Under the pieces are notes generated by a model. It made no database searches, had not been told where the DNA came from, and worked only from the letters and a program-made list of their open reading frames with translations. From NCBI GenBank assembly GCA_945877885.1, contig CAMCSI010000006.1:1-17272 (forward strand): a stretch of 17,272 nucleotides of DNA, written 5' to 3'. The stretch is from Chlamydia trachomatis (lineage in GTDB: Bacteria; Chlamydiota; Chlamydiia; Chlamydiales; 2-12-FULL-49-11). A program made the translations under genes and the position numbers. Below are positions 7,671 to 14,596 of the stretch, piece by piece (position 1 is the stretch's first letter; each line of letters starts with the position of its first letter).

Positions 7671-8789
7671 CTAAAAATCCCAGCCTACCATAAATATAAA
7701 TCCGGTCATTCCAAATGAACCATTTTCAATAATCTCTGCGCCATAAAGAATCTCTTCGTTTGTCGTACTTAATAAAGCTGATGCAGGTCTATCTACAATT
7801 GGATATTGATTAAAGTAGACTCTACCATCAAATCCTGCTTTAATTGTAAAATGCTGAGTTTGATCAAATGCATCCTTTTCATATTGAAAACCTAAAATAG
7901 CCCTGAGCGTTGGGGAAAGTACTAGATTTGTATCTTTTACTCTAAAAGTATTTGGGGTTGATTGCATAGTGACAAAACCTGTTATGTCAGTCACGCTCGA
8001 CTCTCCAAGTAATACAGAAAAATCCCCCATGGAAAAAAGGCTCCAATATTGATTAAAGTAGTAATTTCCATTAAAGCCAATCATAGGGCCGGTTCCCCAA
8101 AAGTTTGACTCTGCTTTTCTAAGCCAACTTGTATTTGTAGGCACATGTAAAGGCTCATCATGTAAATATCTTTCCTTGGAATCATAATAGATCCAAGAGG
8201 ATTTAAGACCTGCAAAGGGTTCAAAGGTAAAGTGACCGGAAAAATAGGAACCTCTAGCTAAAAATATATCTAATAAAAAATATTGCACCTCTAATGTGGC
8301 ATCAAGCTCAAGAAACTCTGTAAAATGCGTATTTTCATAAAAAATATGGGTAATATGAGTAGGTCTAACCGTGGCTTCATTTTGAAAATCACTCTTAAAC
8401 CCTAATACCCCTCTAGACCAAAGCCATTCAAAAGCTCCCTTTAACACCCAACCATCTTCATCAAAATAGTATCCTGTAGAAACTCTTAATCCAGCATCTA
8501 CATTAAACCGTGGTCTTAACATGTTCACCGATCTATAAGGGTTTTGGTCTGTATAGGGGGCAGTTCCATTTTGTATAACATAGGCAAAATCTGTATTTGA
8601 GACTCTCATCTGCTGAGCAAGCACCCCCACCTCCAAATACCCCCCACTTCCCTCAATGATCGGATAACTTGTACACAAGCTTGGCCCTTTACAACCATTT
8701 GGTTTTACGCAATCAGCATAAAGGGGGGCAAGAAACAGAAGAAGCAACCCTGCTAACCTATATAATTTCTTTTGAAATAGTTTATTCAT
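7671..8789 (-). CDS. MOMP-like outer-membrane beta-barrel protein (array copy E)
   Basis: A 372-residue, more divergent member of the first subfamily. The signal peptide MNKLFQKKLYRLAGLLLLFL ends near LYA and the mature protein starts DCVKPNGCKGPSLC, with all three cysteines of the protein inside these first residues. Recognisable blocks are GGYLEVGVLAQQMRVSNT, NVDAGLRVSTGYYFDEDGW, VQYFLLDIFLARGSYFS, EPFAGLKSSWIYY, NFWGTGPMIGFNGNYYF and FDGRVYFNQYPIV, with a C-terminus MVGWDF. AAGGG lies almost directly against the ATG, an unusually short ribosome-site spacing. It is the first gene of a likely E-D operon driven from 8821-8849. Confidence 0.88.
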   Translation of the reverse strand: MNKLFQKKLYRLAGLLLLFLAPLYADCVKPNGCKGPSLCTSYPIIEGSGGYLEVGVLAQQMRVSNTDFAYVIQNGTAPYTDQNPYRSVNMLRPRFNVDAGLRVSTGYYFDEDGWVLKGAFEWLWSRGVLGFKSDFQNEATVRPTHITHIFYENTHFTEFLELDATLEVQYFLLDIFLARGSYFSGHFTFEPFAGLKSSWIYYDSKERYLHDEPLHVPTNTSWLRKAESNFWGTGPMIGFNGNYYFNQYWSLFSMGDFSVLLGESSVTDITGFVTMQSTPNTFRVKDTNLVLSPTLRAILGFQYEKDAFDQTQHFTIKAGFDGRVYFNQYPIVDRPASALLSTTNEEILYGAEIIENGSFGMTGFIFMVGWDF

Positions 8790-8820
8790 CCCTTGCCGCT
8801 CTATATTGCTAATTAGTCTT

Positions 8821-8849
8821 CTAATAAATTATTAATTATTAATTAACAA
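8821..8849 (-). promoter_or_regulatory. Predicted promoter for the E-D pair
   Basis: Minus-strand TTGTTA (8844-8849), a 17-nt spacer and TATTAG (8821-8826) in a very AT-rich stretch, about 25 nt of leader before the ATG at 8789. It differs from the TTGAAA type used elsewhere in the array. Confidence 0.4.
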
Positions 8850-8890
8850 GTTTTATCTTTAATAAATCTTAATTATCTAATTATGGAAAT

Positions 8891-8924
8891 AAAAAACCCC
8901 CCTTTTATTAAAGGAGGGTTTTTT
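8891..8924 (-). terminator. Rho-independent terminator of barrel gene G
   Basis: Arms 8891-8905 and 8910-8924 form a stem with an A-run/T-run base and C-rich/G-rich core. The single non-Watson-Crick position is G·U on the minus strand and C·A on the plus. It lies 25 nt after the stop at 8949. Confidence 0.88.
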
Positions 8925-8948
8925 TATACCTAAGTTTTAAGGGGGTGT

Positions 8949-10085
8949 TTAGAAATCCCACTCAAAGTTAGCATATAATCCACTCATGAATATATCATTA
9001 GAGATCACTGTTGTTATATTACCAGTTGCTGGTGCATTTGTAGTACCAGAAGCACTAGATGTAGTTGATAAAATTAGCGGAGCTGTTAACACGGCTCTTG
9101 CATCATAACCAAGTTTAATTGCTACATAATGTGAATCTTCCAAGCAATAGCTGTCTAACTTAATACCAATAATAGATCTAACTGGTACGTAATATTGACA
9201 ATCATTTTGTGTATTATTACTAATTATCTGAGCCTCTGTAACCGTGGCAGTTCCTGCTGATACACTTGATACACTGTTATTGTATGACTGACCATATAAG
9301 ATAGCAATATCAGAATCTGAAAAAAGTGAAAGTCCATTAGTAATATGGTATTCCCCATTAAAACCAAACATTGGTCCTACACCCCAGTTGTCTTGTGATT
9401 GCACTAAAGTTGGTATATATCCATGTGTTGAAAGAGTCGTGCTATAGTAGTTTGATGTTTGACTATCATTATACCAAAGAGCTTTCACCCCCATAAAAGG
9501 TTCATAGGAAAAACACTTTGAATGATAACTTCCTCTACTTAATAGCACATCTAATGCATAAATTGAAATATCTGCACTATAATTAATTTCACTGAAACTG
9601 CTTGAGTTATTAATCCAGTCTGTATCAATCAGTACATCATAGTTAAAATTGGCATTTGGGCCATAATACAGATTTGGATTATCGTAATCTGTTGTGGTAG
9701 TTGCATTCATCCAGTCAAATCTTGCAAGGACAAACCACTCATCATGTTGAATTAAATGACCAAGCGAGACTGTAAGCCCTAAAGAATAGTCAAAAGATTG
9801 TTGTAAGTTTGTAATTGCTTGATTTTGGAAACCGCCAGTGGTTTCCTCAAATACAGGAGAATAGGATGTACCTGCATTCATCCCAGAAAATCCTGGCTGC
9901 TGATACAACAGACCAAGATCTACATGCCATGTATATCCACAATCTTCGATATTACCGATGATTGGGAAAGTTGGGCAAAGAACAGCTCCTTTGCATCCAT
10001 TTGGTTTAACACTATCTGCAGTCATTGAATTAAATGCTACTAACATAACACTTAACAGCGCTGCAATTTTTTTTCCATTTAACAT
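8949..10085 (-). CDS. MOMP-like outer-membrane beta-barrel protein, second subfamily (copy G)
   Basis: A 378-residue barrel. I take ATG 10085 as start because GAGAGG lies just upstream and a signal peptide follows (MLNGKKIAALLSVMLVAFNS, cleavage near MTA). The reading frame stays open 57 codons further upstream but that stretch has no ribosome site or signal sequence. The mature start is DSVKPNGCKGAVLCPTFPII. With the 10487-11641 protein it forms a distinct subfamily marked by TWHVDLGLLYQQPGFSGM, FDYSLGLTVSLGHLI-HDEW, YALDVLLSRGSYHSKC, DNWGVGPMFGFNGEYHI, FSDSDIAILYG and the end GLYANFEWDF. Cysteines also occur in NDCQYY and YCLED. A hairpin-U-tract lies in the presumed leader (10212-10236). 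Terminator at 8891-8924. Confidence 0.88.
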   Translation of the reverse strand: MLNGKKIAALLSVMLVAFNSMTADSVKPNGCKGAVLCPTFPIIGNIEDCGYTWHVDLGLLYQQPGFSGMNAGTSYSPVFEETTGGFQNQAITNLQQSFDYSLGLTVSLGHLIQHDEWFVLARFDWMNATTTTDYDNPNLYYGPNANFNYDVLIDTDWINNSSSFSEINYSADISIYALDVLLSRGSYHSKCFSYEPFMGVKALWYNDSQTSNYYSTTLSTHGYIPTLVQSQDNWGVGPMFGFNGEYHITNGLSLFSDSDIAILYGQSYNNSVSSVSAGTATVTEAQIISNNTQNDCQYYVPVRSIIGIKLDSYCLEDSHYVAIKLGYDARAVLTAPLILSTTSSASGTTNAPATGNITTVISNDIFMSGLYANFEWDF

Positions 10086-10211
10086 TTTTACCTCTCGTGG
10101 GTTTTGTTTTAAAAAAGTATATTCACTCTTAGACGTCCAATACCAATATAACACATAATTAACAAGATATTTTTTAAAATTAATTACAAAGTTCGAATTT
10201 TTTAATAAAAT

Positions 10212-10236
10212 AAAAAAAACCACCTTGGTAAAGGTG
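10212..10236 (-). terminator. Terminator-like hairpin in the leader of copy G
   Basis: On the minus strand CACCTT-TACC-AAGGTG is followed by GTTTTTTTTA. It lies 127 nt upstream of the ATG of copy G and downstream of the separate terminator of H, so it ends no recognised gene. It may be an attenuator or the end of a short RNA. Confidence 0.6.
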
Positions 10237-10407
10237 TTTAAAAAAAGCTCTTTCATCTCTTGCTATTTAGTGAATCTTGCGTATAACCACAAAATGTTAA
10301 CTGTTGTAAATCAACATCTGAATAAAAAAATAAACAAACAGGGATAGAAGGGTGAAAGGATTAAAAGGTGCTTGTGGGAAAAAAGTTAAGGACTTTTTCA
10401 CAAATAA

Positions 10408-10466
10408 AAAAAACCTCTTTTCTCTCTGAGTACTAATCGTACATCATCAAGGAAAAGAGGTTTTTT
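10408..10466 (-). terminator. Rho-independent terminator of barrel gene H
   Basis: A 15-bp perfect inverted repeat (10408-10422 with 10452-10466; core CCTCTTTTC/GAAAAGAGG, A/T flanks) with a long 29-nt loop, 21 nt beyond the stop at 10487. The A-rich left arm gives the U tract on the minus strand. Confidence 0.82.
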
Positions 10467-10486
10467 AACTAACATTTTAAGGGTTT

Positions 10487-11641
10487 TTAGAAATTCCACT
10501 CAAAGTTAGCATAAAGACCAGTCATAAATATGTCATTAGACACATTTGTTGTTACAGCTCCTGAACCACTAACTGAAACAGTTGATGTATAGCTTGGGCT
10601 TGTTAGCACAACTCTTGCATCATAACCTAACTTCACAGCTATAAAATGGGCATCATTTAAGCAGTACTGAGAAAGTTTTACCCCTATAATTGATCTTACA
10701 GGAAGATAAAGCTGACCTCCATTTGTTGGGTTGCTATTAGTAATAGTTTGAGCATTCTCTATAGCTGTTCCATCTGCTGATAAATTAGATACTGAACTGT
10801 TTGAAGATGATCCATAAAGAACTCCAATATCACTATCTGAAAATACTGAGAATCCGTGTGTTATATGAAATTCGCCTTGAAAACCAAACATCGGTCCTGC
10901 GCCCCAGTTGTCTTGTGTTTGCGTTAAGCTTGGAACGTTTTTATTTGTTAGTATGAGGGTTCCTGGTTTACCCGCTTCACTGTATGTTGAGACTTGATTA
11001 TCATAATACCAAAGAGCTTTTACCCCTACATATGGATCAAGTGAATAACATCTTGAGTGGAAGCTGCCTCTGCATAAAAGAACATCTAGTGCATAAATAT
11101 CCATATTTGCTGAATAGTTAACTGTTGTAAAATAGTCAACTTGTTCAGCCCATTCAGTTCCAAGCATCACATAAAAGTTGAAGTTTGGGTTCGCTGCATA
11201 AAATTGATTGGTTTGTTCATGCTTGTTTGTCATATTTGCACTCAACCAATCAAATCTTGCAAGAATCAACCAATCATCATGATTTATTAAATGACCTAAT
11301 GAAACAGTAAGACCTAGTGAATAGTCAAAACTCTCTTGCATAGGTTGAATATTTTGATCTTTAAACGTTTCTTCTGTTGATCCTTCATTATAAGTTCCTA
11401 GGTAAGATACCCCTGAGAGCATTCCTGAAAAACCTGGTTGCTGATAAAGTAGACCCACATCTACATGCCATGTATGGCAGCAAGGCCCTTTATCATCTAA
11501 AACAGAAAATGTAGGACATAATACAGGCCCCTTACATCCATTTGGTTTCACACTTACCATATTATCATCGGCTCCAAAAAGTGTACTAGCGTTGCATAAT
11601 ACCACAGCCAATAACGCTCCTGCCGCTTTATTTAATTTCAT
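10487..11641 (-). CDS. MOMP-like outer-membrane beta-barrel protein, second subfamily (copy H)
   Basis: A 384-residue sister of copy G and the upstream-most gene of the array. The signal peptide MKLNKAAGALLAVVLCNAST ends near LFG or FGA, and KPNGCKGPVLCPTF follows. Subfamily blocks are TWHVDVGLLYQQPGFSGM, FDYSLGLTVSLGHLINHDDW, YALDVLLCRGSFHSRC, DPYVGVKALWYY, DNWGAGPMFGFQGEFHI, FSDSDIGVLYG and the terminal GLYANFEWNF. It has extra cysteines in PCCHTW and LLCRGS. GAAGGGGG lies seven bases before the ATG, a strong ribosome site. It has the best promoter match in the array (11681-11709) and its own terminator, so it may be the most highly expressed copy; that is an inference from signals only. 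Confidence 0.9.
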   Translation of the reverse strand: MKLNKAAGALLAVVLCNASTLFGADDNMVSVKPNGCKGPVLCPTFSVLDDKGPCCHTWHVDVGLLYQQPGFSGMLSGVSYLGTYNEGSTEETFKDQNIQPMQESFDYSLGLTVSLGHLINHDDWLILARFDWLSANMTNKHEQTNQFYAANPNFNFYVMLGTEWAEQVDYFTTVNYSANMDIYALDVLLCRGSFHSRCYSLDPYVGVKALWYYDNQVSTYSEAGKPGTLILTNKNVPSLTQTQDNWGAGPMFGFQGEFHITHGFSVFSDSDIGVLYGSSSNSSVSNLSADGTAIENAQTITNSNPTNGGQLYLPVRSIIGVKLSQYCLNDAHFIAVKLGYDARVVLTSPSYTSTVSVSGSGAVTTNVSNDIFMTGLYANFEWNF

Positions 11642-11680
11642 TCTAGCCCCCTTCAGAGTAGTTTTTTTGTAAAAGTATCG

Positions 11681-11709
11681 TTTATACAGGAAAATATTTA
11701 TTGTTTCAA
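11681..11709 (-). promoter_or_regulatory. Predicted strong sigma-70-type promoter for copy H
   Basis: Minus-strand TTGAAA (11704-11709), a 17-nt spacer and TATAAA (11681-11686), with about 33 nt of leader. It is the closest to consensus of the four TTGAAA promoters and starts 10 bp before the end of the glucokinase gene. Confidence 0.7.
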
Positions 11710-11718
11710 CAGTTTTTT

Positions 11719-12657
11719 TTATTTACTAAAGCTTTGCTCCTTTTTTAATAACACATTTAAACCCCCATATAAGGCTGCTCTATCTGTTTTTATTAGGTAA
11801 ATTGGCATCTCTTTTAATAAAGCGTGGAATCTTCCTTTGTCGCAAAACCCTTGTAAAAGCTCCTCCCTCTGCATAAGCAGTGAATTTTTCTGACAAACAC
11901 CGCCATAAAGATAGACCCCCCCAAAAGATAGTGTTTTAAGGGCGAGGTTTCCTGCCTCTTTTCCAAGGGTTTGTAAAAAAAACGCTATGGTTTGCTCACT
12001 TTCAGCACTTTCTCCCCTACCTATCTCTTCAGCGGTAATATCTCTTCTTTCAGAAAAAAATTCATACACATTCAAGAGCCCCTCCCCAGATAAAACGCGC
12101 TCATAGGAAACATGATCATGCCTTTTTTTCATAAACTGTAAAAAACCAATTTCCTCCTCTGTATTTGAAGCAAAATCTGTATGCCCCCCTTCTGAAGGCA
12201 AAATTTTATCCCCATCCACAATAACCTCTCCGAGCCCTGTGCCCACAGAAATTACCGTCTTTACTTTAGAGGCGGACTCCACCCCCTTTTGCAGGATCAA
12301 TAAATCATCTTTTTTTAACATTGACAAGCTGTGACCAATTAACTCTATGTCGTTGATAAGAACAACCCTTGAAAAGGAGAATTTCTTTTCAATATGATCT
12401 GCATCGACGACCCAAGAAAGATTTGTAGGGAGGCATTTTCGATCTTTTACAGCGCCAGCAATAGCAATAACCGCCTGAAAAATATTTTTTTCACTCTCTA
12501 AAAACACAGATAACACCCCTTCTATCGAATCATATTTTAAAGAAGAGTATTCTTTTTGTTTAATAATAACCGCTTCATTAGTTTCATATCTTGCTAAAAA
12601 TAAAAGCACTTTAGTAGCGCCCACATCTGCTATGATAAATTTTTCTCCCTCTTCCAT
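11719..12657 (-). CDS. glk: Glucokinase (Glk family)
   Basis: A 312-residue cytosolic kinase, close to the 321 residues of E. coli Glk, that phosphorylates glucose with ATP to glucose 6-phosphate. The N-terminal phosphate loop is DVGATK (11-16; often DIGGTN or DIGGTK). AIAGAV (65-70) and TNLSWVVD (78-85) are followed by the catalytic aspartate in INDIE (D103), SVGTGLG (137-143), glucose-binding EGGHTDFA (156-163) and YERVLSGEGLLNVYE (185-199). A GGV motif of the adenosine site lies near residue 272. All key residues are present. The gene has no obvious ribosome site immediately before its ATG, but a good promoter lies upstream (12694-12723). It is divergent from recA. Pathogenic Chlamydia lack glucokinase while several environmental chlamydiae have one, which fits the proposed origin. 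Confidence 0.9.
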   Translation of the reverse strand: MEEGEKFIIADVGATKVLLFLARYETNEAVIIKQKEYSSLKYDSIEGVLSVFLESEKNIFQAVIAIAGAVKDRKCLPTNLSWVVDADHIEKKFSFSRVVLINDIELIGHSLSMLKKDDLLILQKGVESASKVKTVISVGTGLGEVIVDGDKILPSEGGHTDFASNTEEEIGFLQFMKKRHDHVSYERVLSGEGLLNVYEFFSERRDITAEEIGRGESAESEQTIAFFLQTLGKEAGNLALKTLSFGGVYLYGGVCQKNSLLMQREELLQGFCDKGRFHALLKEMPIYLIKTDRAALYGGLNVLLKKEQSFSK

Positions 12658-12693
12658 GTGTAAAAAAAAGCCTTTTTTTTTGTTTTATTCTTC

Positions 12694-12723
12694 ATTATAG
12701 TTCTTTTGATTAAATTTTCACAA
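12694..12723 (-). promoter_or_regulatory. Predicted promoter of the glucokinase gene
   Basis: Minus-strand TTGTGA (12718-12723), an 18-nt spacer and a perfect TATAAT (12694-12699), with about 30 nt of leader before the ATG at 12657. It shares the 78-bp spacer with the divergent recA start region. Confidence 0.6.
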
Positions 12724-12735
12724 AAAGGATTGATC

Positions 12736-12822
12736 ATGAAGGATAATAACAATGAGTAGAAAAAGAAAGCCTTAGAGCTTGCTATCTCTCATATTGAGAA
12801 ACAATTTGGAGCGGGCTCTATT
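12736..12822 (+). other. recA: N-terminal recA coding segment interrupted by an in-frame UAG
   Basis: AAGGA (12725-12729) precedes ATG 12736, which is in frame with recA and reads MKDNNNE, then TAG at 12757-12759, then KKKALELAISHIEKQFGAGS and I, joining the ATG at 12823. The segment after the stop is an unmistakable RecA N-terminal helix. A second ATG at 12752, with its own AAGGA (12739-12743), reads MSRKRKP in another frame and would enter the recA frame if one extra A were present in the run at 12760-12764 (giving MSRKKKALEL). The break is therefore either an amber codon, a one-base deletion or a sequence error. Confidence 0.85.
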
Positions 12823-13770
12823 ATGTCTCTTGGAAAAAAAGGGGTCGCAAATAATGTTTCCGTCATTTCTACAGGGGCATTAACACTTGATCTTGCTCTA
12901 GGTATTGGTGGGGTGCCTCGCGGCCGTGTGGTGGAGATTTTTGGACCAGAGTCTTCTGGAAAATCAACCCTTGCTACCCATATTGTAGCCAACTGCCAAA
13001 AGGGTGGGGGTATTGCAGCTTATATTGATGCAGAACACGCGCTGGATCTTGCTTATGCAAAACGTATTGGTGTAAATACTGATGATTTGCTTATCTCTCA
13101 GCCAGATAGCGGGGAAGATGCCTTAAATATTGCTGAAACTCTTGCTCGTTCAGGGGCTGTGGATGTAATTGTTATTGACTCTGTGGCCGCTTTAGTCCCA
13201 AAAAACGAACTTGCTGGGGAAATTGGTGACACTCATGTGGGTCTTCAAGCAAGGCTTATGTCTCAGGCTCTAAGAAAGCTCACATCAACCCTAGCTAAGT
13301 CAAATACTTGTGCTGTTTTCATTAACCAGATACGGGAGAAAATTGGGGTGATGTTTGGTAGTCCTGAAACAACAACAGGGGGGCGCGCGCTTAAATTCTA
13401 CTCCTCTATTCGTTTAGATATTAGGAGAATGGCAACTATTGCAGGTCCTGATAATATAGATCAGGGAATTCATGTGAAAGTAAAGGTTGTAAAAAATAAA
13501 ATGGCCGCTCCGTTTAGAGTAGCTGAGTTTGATATCATGTTTAACGAAGGAATCTCAAGAACAGGCGCATTGGTTGACCTTGGCATTGAAGGGGGCCAAA
13601 TTGAGAAAAAAGGGCCTTGGCTTGCCTTTAATGGTAAAAAGTTTCAGGGAAGAGAGGCTGCTAAAAAAGAACTTTCTGAGGATCCTGTTCTTTTAGAAGA
13701 ATTAGAGTCATTAATTACAAAGGCACATGCTGAGAAATTTGGCACATCTGTTTCTGGAAAAGAAAGTTAA
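12823..13770 (+). CDS. recA: RecA recombinase (uninterrupted part; true N-terminus lies upstream)
   Basis: The open frame from ATG 12823 encodes 315 residues of RecA, the ATPase that forms filaments on single-stranded DNA and drives strand exchange and repair. Walker A is GPESSGKST (41-49), AEHALD is at 70-75 with the catalytic glutamate, Walker B is VIVIDS (115-120), and loop L2 with flanks is NQIREKIGVMFGSPETTTGG (168-187). All are intact. AEHALD is followed by LAYA, where P-x-YA is usual. Adding the upstream 29 codons gives the normal length of about 344. ATG 12823 has a poor ribosome site (GGAG 12 nt away) and would omit the helix needed for subunit contacts, so it is probably not the natural start. 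The 3' end overlaps convergent ispA by 56 bp. Confidence 0.93.
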   Translation: MSLGKKGVANNVSVISTGALTLDLALGIGGVPRGRVVEIFGPESSGKSTLATHIVANCQKGGGIAAYIDAEHALDLAYAKRIGVNTDDLLISQPDSGEDALNIAETLARSGAVDVIVIDSVAALVPKNELAGEIGDTHVGLQARLMSQALRKLTSTLAKSNTCAVFINQIREKIGVMFGSPETTTGGRALKFYSSIRLDIRRMATIAGPDNIDQGIHVKVKVVKNKMAAPFRVAEFDIMFNEGISRTGALVDLGIEGGQIEKKGPWLAFNGKKFQGREAAKKELSEDPVLLEELESLITKAHAEKFGTSVSGKES

Positions 13771-14596
13771 TCATTTGTATAAAAGGTTTATTGTCTAAAT
13801 CTAATAAATCGAGGGCTTTGAAAAAACCCTCGATTTCTTTTTCACATCGATCAATAGAGATTTTTTCTCCAAAGCAGCGGGAAAAGCTCTGTTCCTCTTT
13901 ATCCATATCTTCTAGATCATCTCTAATTTGAAAAGCAAACCCCAAATGCTTGGATAGTTTTTCGATAAGAGGAAGTTTACCTAAGTCCCCTCCTCCAAAA
14001 ATATAACCTAGTGTAAAAGCACCTTGAAAAAGTGTTCCTGTTTTTAGGTAGTATAAGTTCTCAAAGTATTGCTCAGAAATGGCCTTTACCTCCTCTATAT
14101 CGAAATATTGACCCAGGGTTGCTCCCTTGGGTCCAGAAAGTTTGGTCGTCTCCTCCAGGGCGATCTTAACGCGTTTATTTGATTCAGAGAGTGAACCATA
14201 CCCGTTTTGATAATATAGATCTCCACTTTTGCTAAGTTGTGAAAACCCCTCCGTCAAAAGAGCATAGCTTGTTAAAAGGGCGGTGCTTTCGCTGTAGGCT
14301 TTGTGTAGTGAGGCTTTCCCTCTTCGCTCATCATCATCATCCATGCATGGCAAATCATCGGCTATAAGTGAGGCTGTATGAAATAATTCTATCGCTAAAG
14401 CACTTTTTGAAACATCAAAACCTTTTCCAATAGATTTTGCCATCAAAAGCACTAATAAAGGACGGAGTCTTTTTCCCTTAGAAGAAAGAGAGTAATTCAT
14501 TGATTGAGCCAGCGGGTTCTTTTCCAATCCGCTAATATAGGCATCAATTTCCTTTTCGATCGTTTTTTGCAAACGAAGAAGGGTTGTTAGACTCAT
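13715..14596 (-). CDS. ispA: Polyprenyl (farnesyl/geranylgeranyl) diphosphate synthase
   Basis: A 293-residue trans-prenyltransferase that condenses isopentenyl diphosphate with allylic diphosphates to make the precursors of quinone side chains and longer polyprenols. GKRLRP is at 41-46. The first aspartate-rich motif is DDLPCMDDDDERRG (80-93), KTG is at 185-187 and the second aspartate-rich motif is QIRDDLEDMD (223-232). The two extra residues between the aspartates of the first motif match bacterial IspA-type enzymes; chain length cannot be read with certainty. Its start overlaps the stop of the upstream hexapeptide gene as TAATG, implying translational coupling. Its last 18 codons overlap recA, and the codons near 13806-13836 contain the presumed recA terminator on the other strand. 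Confidence 0.92.
   Translation of the reverse strand: MSLTTLLRLQKTIEKEIDAYISGLEKNPLAQSMNYSLSSKGKRLRPLLVLLMAKSIGKGFDVSKSALAIELFHTASLIADDLPCMDDDDERRGKASLHKAYSESTALLTSYALLTEGFSQLSKSGDLYYQNGYGSLSESNKRVKIALEETTKLSGPKGATLGQYFDIEEVKAISEQYFENLYYLKTGTLFQGAFTLGYIFGGGDLGKLPLIEKLSKHLGFAFQIRDDLEDMDKEEQSFSRCFGEKISIDRCEKEIEGFFKALDLLDLDNKPFIQMINFLFQKQMCQISQHVPL
13806..13841 (+). terminator. Presumed recA terminator lying inside ispA
   Basis: A perfect 10-bp stem AAATCGAGGG/CCCTCGATTT (13806-13815 and 13827-13836, 11-nt loop) is followed on the plus strand by CTTTTT. It starts 36 nt after the recA stop, within the antisense ispA codons. No U tract follows on the minus strand. Confidence 0.75.

Larger units (their letters stand above)
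10086..10486. other. 400-bp intergenic region between barrel genes G and H
   Basis: No convincing gene. It holds the ribosome site of G, a terminator-like hairpin on the minus strand (10212-10236), a weak minus-strand promoter candidate (TTTACA-18-TTATAC, 10281-10310) and the terminator of H (10408-10466). The rest (about 10311-10407) is AT-rich with no feature I can support. Confidence 0.6.

Noticed and set aside
10086..10256. 57-codon upstream extension of barrel gene G (start at 10256)
   Set aside because: It lacks a usable ribosome site and runs through the terminator-like hairpin, whereas ATG 10085 has GAGAGG upstream and a signal peptide directly after.
12661..12680. A-run followed by GCC and T-run between glk and recA
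   Set aside because: It looks hairpin-like but the halves pair mainly as A/T with no loop or GC core, and neither gene ends there.
12789..12992. Minus-strand reading frame opposite the recA N-terminal region
   Set aside because: It lies wholly antisense to conserved recA codons and has no family features; it is a shadow frame.
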